The notes below the pieces were generated by a model. The model was not told the DNA's origin and did no database searches. It saw only the letters and a program-made list of their open reading frames with translations. Below, in pieces: positions 62,730 through 64,000 of a stretch of DNA of 64,000 nucleotides. The position numbers and the translations under genes were made by a program. The DNA comes from Geobacter sp. DSM 9736 (lineage in GTDB: Bacteria > Desulfobacterota > Desulfuromonadia > Geobacterales > Geobacteraceae): assembly GCF_900187405.1 (NCBI RefSeq), contig NZ_LT896716.1:1550001-1614000 (forward strand). The letters are read 5' to 3'. Position 1 is the stretch's first letter; each line of letters begins with the position of its first letter.

Positions 62730-62774
62730 CAAAAGAAGGCCGCTCATACTTTGATCTGAGCGGCCTTCTTTTGC
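62730..62774. terminator. Terminator between IMPase and ferritin-like genes
   Basis: AAAAGAAGGCCGCTCA/TGAGCGGCCTTCTTTT, a perfect 16-base stem with a ten-base loop. On the minus strand it lies just after the ferritin-like gene. Confidence 0.9.
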
Positions 62775-62790
62775 TGAAGCGTAGTGCGTG

Positions 62791-63273
62791 CTACAACTGC
62801 CCGAGGTTGCTGAACTCCCGCCATTCCAGGTAATACTTGGGGCGCAGGACGAAGTCGTAGAGGTTCTCCATGATGTTGAAGTGCTTTTTCTCCTCCTCTG
62901 CCAACTTCAGCAGCAGAGACCGGTTATCCGGGTCCAGCTCCTTTTCTGCGAGTCCTTCGTAGAGCCGGACGCTCTCCGCTTCGATCTCCTTGGCATGCTC
63001 GTAGGCATTCAGGTCTTCCTTTATCTCCCTGAGGAACTGGTCTCCCTTGAGGTCAGCAAAGACATTCCTGGCATCTTCGAGAACAGTGGTATCAGCCATC
63101 ACCGCCCCTGTACCCGCCTGAATATCCTTCACCACATCGTAGTGTTTCTGCTCGTCCGCGGCAAGACGGGAAAATATGGCTTTGAATCCCCCGATACTCG
63201 TGCTCGCCGCCAGCTTTTCATAGTATGCCTTCCCGTCCATCTCCATCTTCAATGCAAATTCGAAAAGGTCCAT
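62791..63273 (-). CDS. Ferritin-like diiron protein (rubrerythrin-related)
   Basis: 160 aa, all alpha. Two ExxH motifs in DEQKHYDVVKD and EEKKHFNIMEN plus Glu in KMEMDGKAYYEK and AEEIEAESVRLYEG-type helices give the diiron ligands of a four-helix ferritin-like fold. No rubredoxin domain is present, so it is not a full rubrerythrin. Probably peroxide or iron handling under oxidative stress. Good GGAGGG ribosome site; single gene with a terminator. Confidence 0.88.
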   Translation of the reverse strand: MDLFEFALKMEMDGKAYYEKLAASTSIGGFKAIFSRLAADEQKHYDVVKDIQAGTGAVMADTTVLEDARNVFADLKGDQFLREIKEDLNAYEHAKEIEAESVRLYEGLAEKELDPDNRSLLLKLAEEEKKHFNIMENLYDFVLRPKYYLEWREFSNLGQL

Positions 63274-63343
63274 ATTCCCTCCCCTGCTTCCTGGTAACTG
63301 TTGAGAAATTCTACCAGAACAGCCCGGTCTTGCAATGAGAGGG

Positions 63344-64000
63344 CTACAGCTTCTTATGGCAGCTCAGACAACTGACGCCGGTATCGTTCCAATTGACCGG
63401 TATGCCGAAGTGACATGCGATGTTGGCGCAGTTGCCCGCATTCCAGGTTGCTGTGGAAAGAAGCTTCTTGCTGGTGTCGAAAGCAGTCGCGCCGTTTTTG
63501 TAGTTCCCGCCGTTACGCCTCCACTCCTGGCCTGTATAGCTCGCAAAACTGGTCGGCCTGAGCTGCGCCTTGGATACAATTGCAATATTCGCGAAACTGA
63601 CCTCCACCACGCCGTTGACGTGCCTGCCCCGGTTATTGATCCGCGCCGTCTCGGAATAAGAGCTGTGACAGCCTGCGCAGGCGGTGTTCCGGTCGTTGCG
63701 GGGATATGTCACTGTAGCGTTGTGGCAGGTATGGCAGTTTATTGTAGTTGCCTGAGAGGAGACGCCGTGGCTTACGTTGCCGCTGCTTCCCGGTTCAAGC
63801 CGACCACCTTTGCCGGTGTAGATATCTTCCGGATGAATGCCGACGACGTGTACGGCATGAGCCGCTGACCCTGGAATGACGCTGTTGGGCGAATTGCCGT
63901 GACAGCAGGCGCATCTATCACCCGTGAATGCTCCACCGTACCATTCGGGAGTAGAAGCGTAGGCCAGATCGGGGAGGTAGCCGTTACTGTGGCAGTAGAG
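63344..64000 (-). CDS. Multi-haem c-type cytochrome with CxxxxCH and CxxCH motifs (5' partial)
   Basis: The frame is open to the right edge, giving 218 residues of the C-terminal part; the start lies outside. Haem motifs seen: CACCH, CHTCH, CAGCH, CANIACH (the four-spacer type) and CLSCH, and a cut one at the edge (YCHSNG). The mix of CxxxxCH and CxxCH with GAFTGDRCACCHG and the AAHAVHV spacing is the Geobacter-type repeated domain (TIGR01904 kind). Such proteins are outer-surface or periplasmic electron carriers. Number of haems in the whole protein is unknown. Confidence 0.9.
   Translation of the reverse strand, partial: LYCHSNGYLPDLAYASTPEWYGGAFTGDRCACCHGNSPNSVIPGSAAHAVHVVGIHPEDIYTGKGGRLEPGSSGNVSHGVSSQATTINCHTCHNATVTYPRNDRNTACAGCHSSYSETARINNRGRHVNGVVEVSFANIAIVSKAQLRPTSFASYTGQEWRRNGGNYKNGATAFDTSKKLLSTATWNAGNCANIACHFGIPVNWNDTGVSCLSCHKKL

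Noticed and set aside
1-64000. CRISPR array, prophage, insertion sequence or integrated element
   Set aside because: No regularly spaced direct repeats, integrase, transposase or att-like duplication at the tRNA gene was seen.

Overview
The window looks like a chromosomal stretch of a Geobacter-type bacterium (Desulfuromonadota, Geobacterales). Supporting signs are a multi-haem protein with mixed CxxCH and CxxxxCH motifs at the right edge, an ackA-pta acetate locus beside a 2[4Fe-4S] ferredoxin, a four-subunit group 3b [NiFe] hydrogenase, many PAS, c-di-GMP and chemotaxis-type signalling proteins, several selenium-linked genes, and high GC. No phage, transposase, rRNA or CRISPR array is visible.

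Layout. 1-1.2 kb: end of a flagellar cluster (FliK-like, FlhB-like). 1.3-5.9 kb: pta, ackA, a 55-aa ferredoxin, a zinc-ribbon/DUF3426 protein and hpt. 6-8.8 kb: a DUF1573 protein, a degenerate metallo-beta-lactamase-fold protein, tRNA-Arg(CCG) and an HD-GYP protein. 9-12.9 kb: hydrogenase operon (beta, gamma, delta, alpha subunits). 13-22.3 kb: a Gly/Thr-repeat lipoprotein, fructose-bisphosphate aldolase, a P-type ATPase, mnmH, an M48 protease, a PPC-domain protein and an RluA-type synthase. 22.5-27 kb: an unusual set of AsnB, NadE-like enzyme, acyl carrier protein and GNAT. 27-38.4 kb: small membrane protein, Sel1 protein, RluB-type synthase, chemoreceptor, accA, dnaE, a TatD-radical SAM fusion and a diguanylate cyclase. 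38.6-42.7 kb: a minus-strand operon of three secreted DUF1566-like proteins, two with dockerin-like C-termini, plus a lipoprotein with a cohesin-like fold. 43-50 kb: a CBS protein, a hybrid kinase, a frame-shifted CheB-CheR-PAS protein and a stand-alone CheB. 50-52.2 kb: palindromic intergenic elements and two exported proteins. 52.2-56.5 kb: yedF with its divergent LysR regulator, and a REC-GAF-PAS kinase. 56.5-59.7 kb: stress-type genes including a probable selenocysteine-containing rhodanese. 59.9-64 kb: glutamate dehydrogenase, a lipoprotein, an inositol monophosphatase family protein, a ferritin-like protein and the partial cytochrome.

How the parts connect. Selenium recurs: MnmH uses selenophosphate to modify tRNA, YedF and the LysR regulator belong to families associated with selenium metabolism, and the 57.2 kb rhodanese reads through an in-frame TGA followed by a SECIS-like hairpin with a GGTCT loop. 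That rhodanese is the strongest new observation here. The cohesin/dockerin-like operon and the AsnB/NadE-like/ACP cluster are the two best candidates for undescribed systems. Several genes were placed by reading the sequence directly: the ferredoxin, the selenoprotein, a 64-aa GSU3473-like protein, a 58-aa DUF1328 protein and a 49-aa lmo0937-like protein. Starts of many genes were moved inward to ATG, GTG or TTG codons with good ribosome binding sites.
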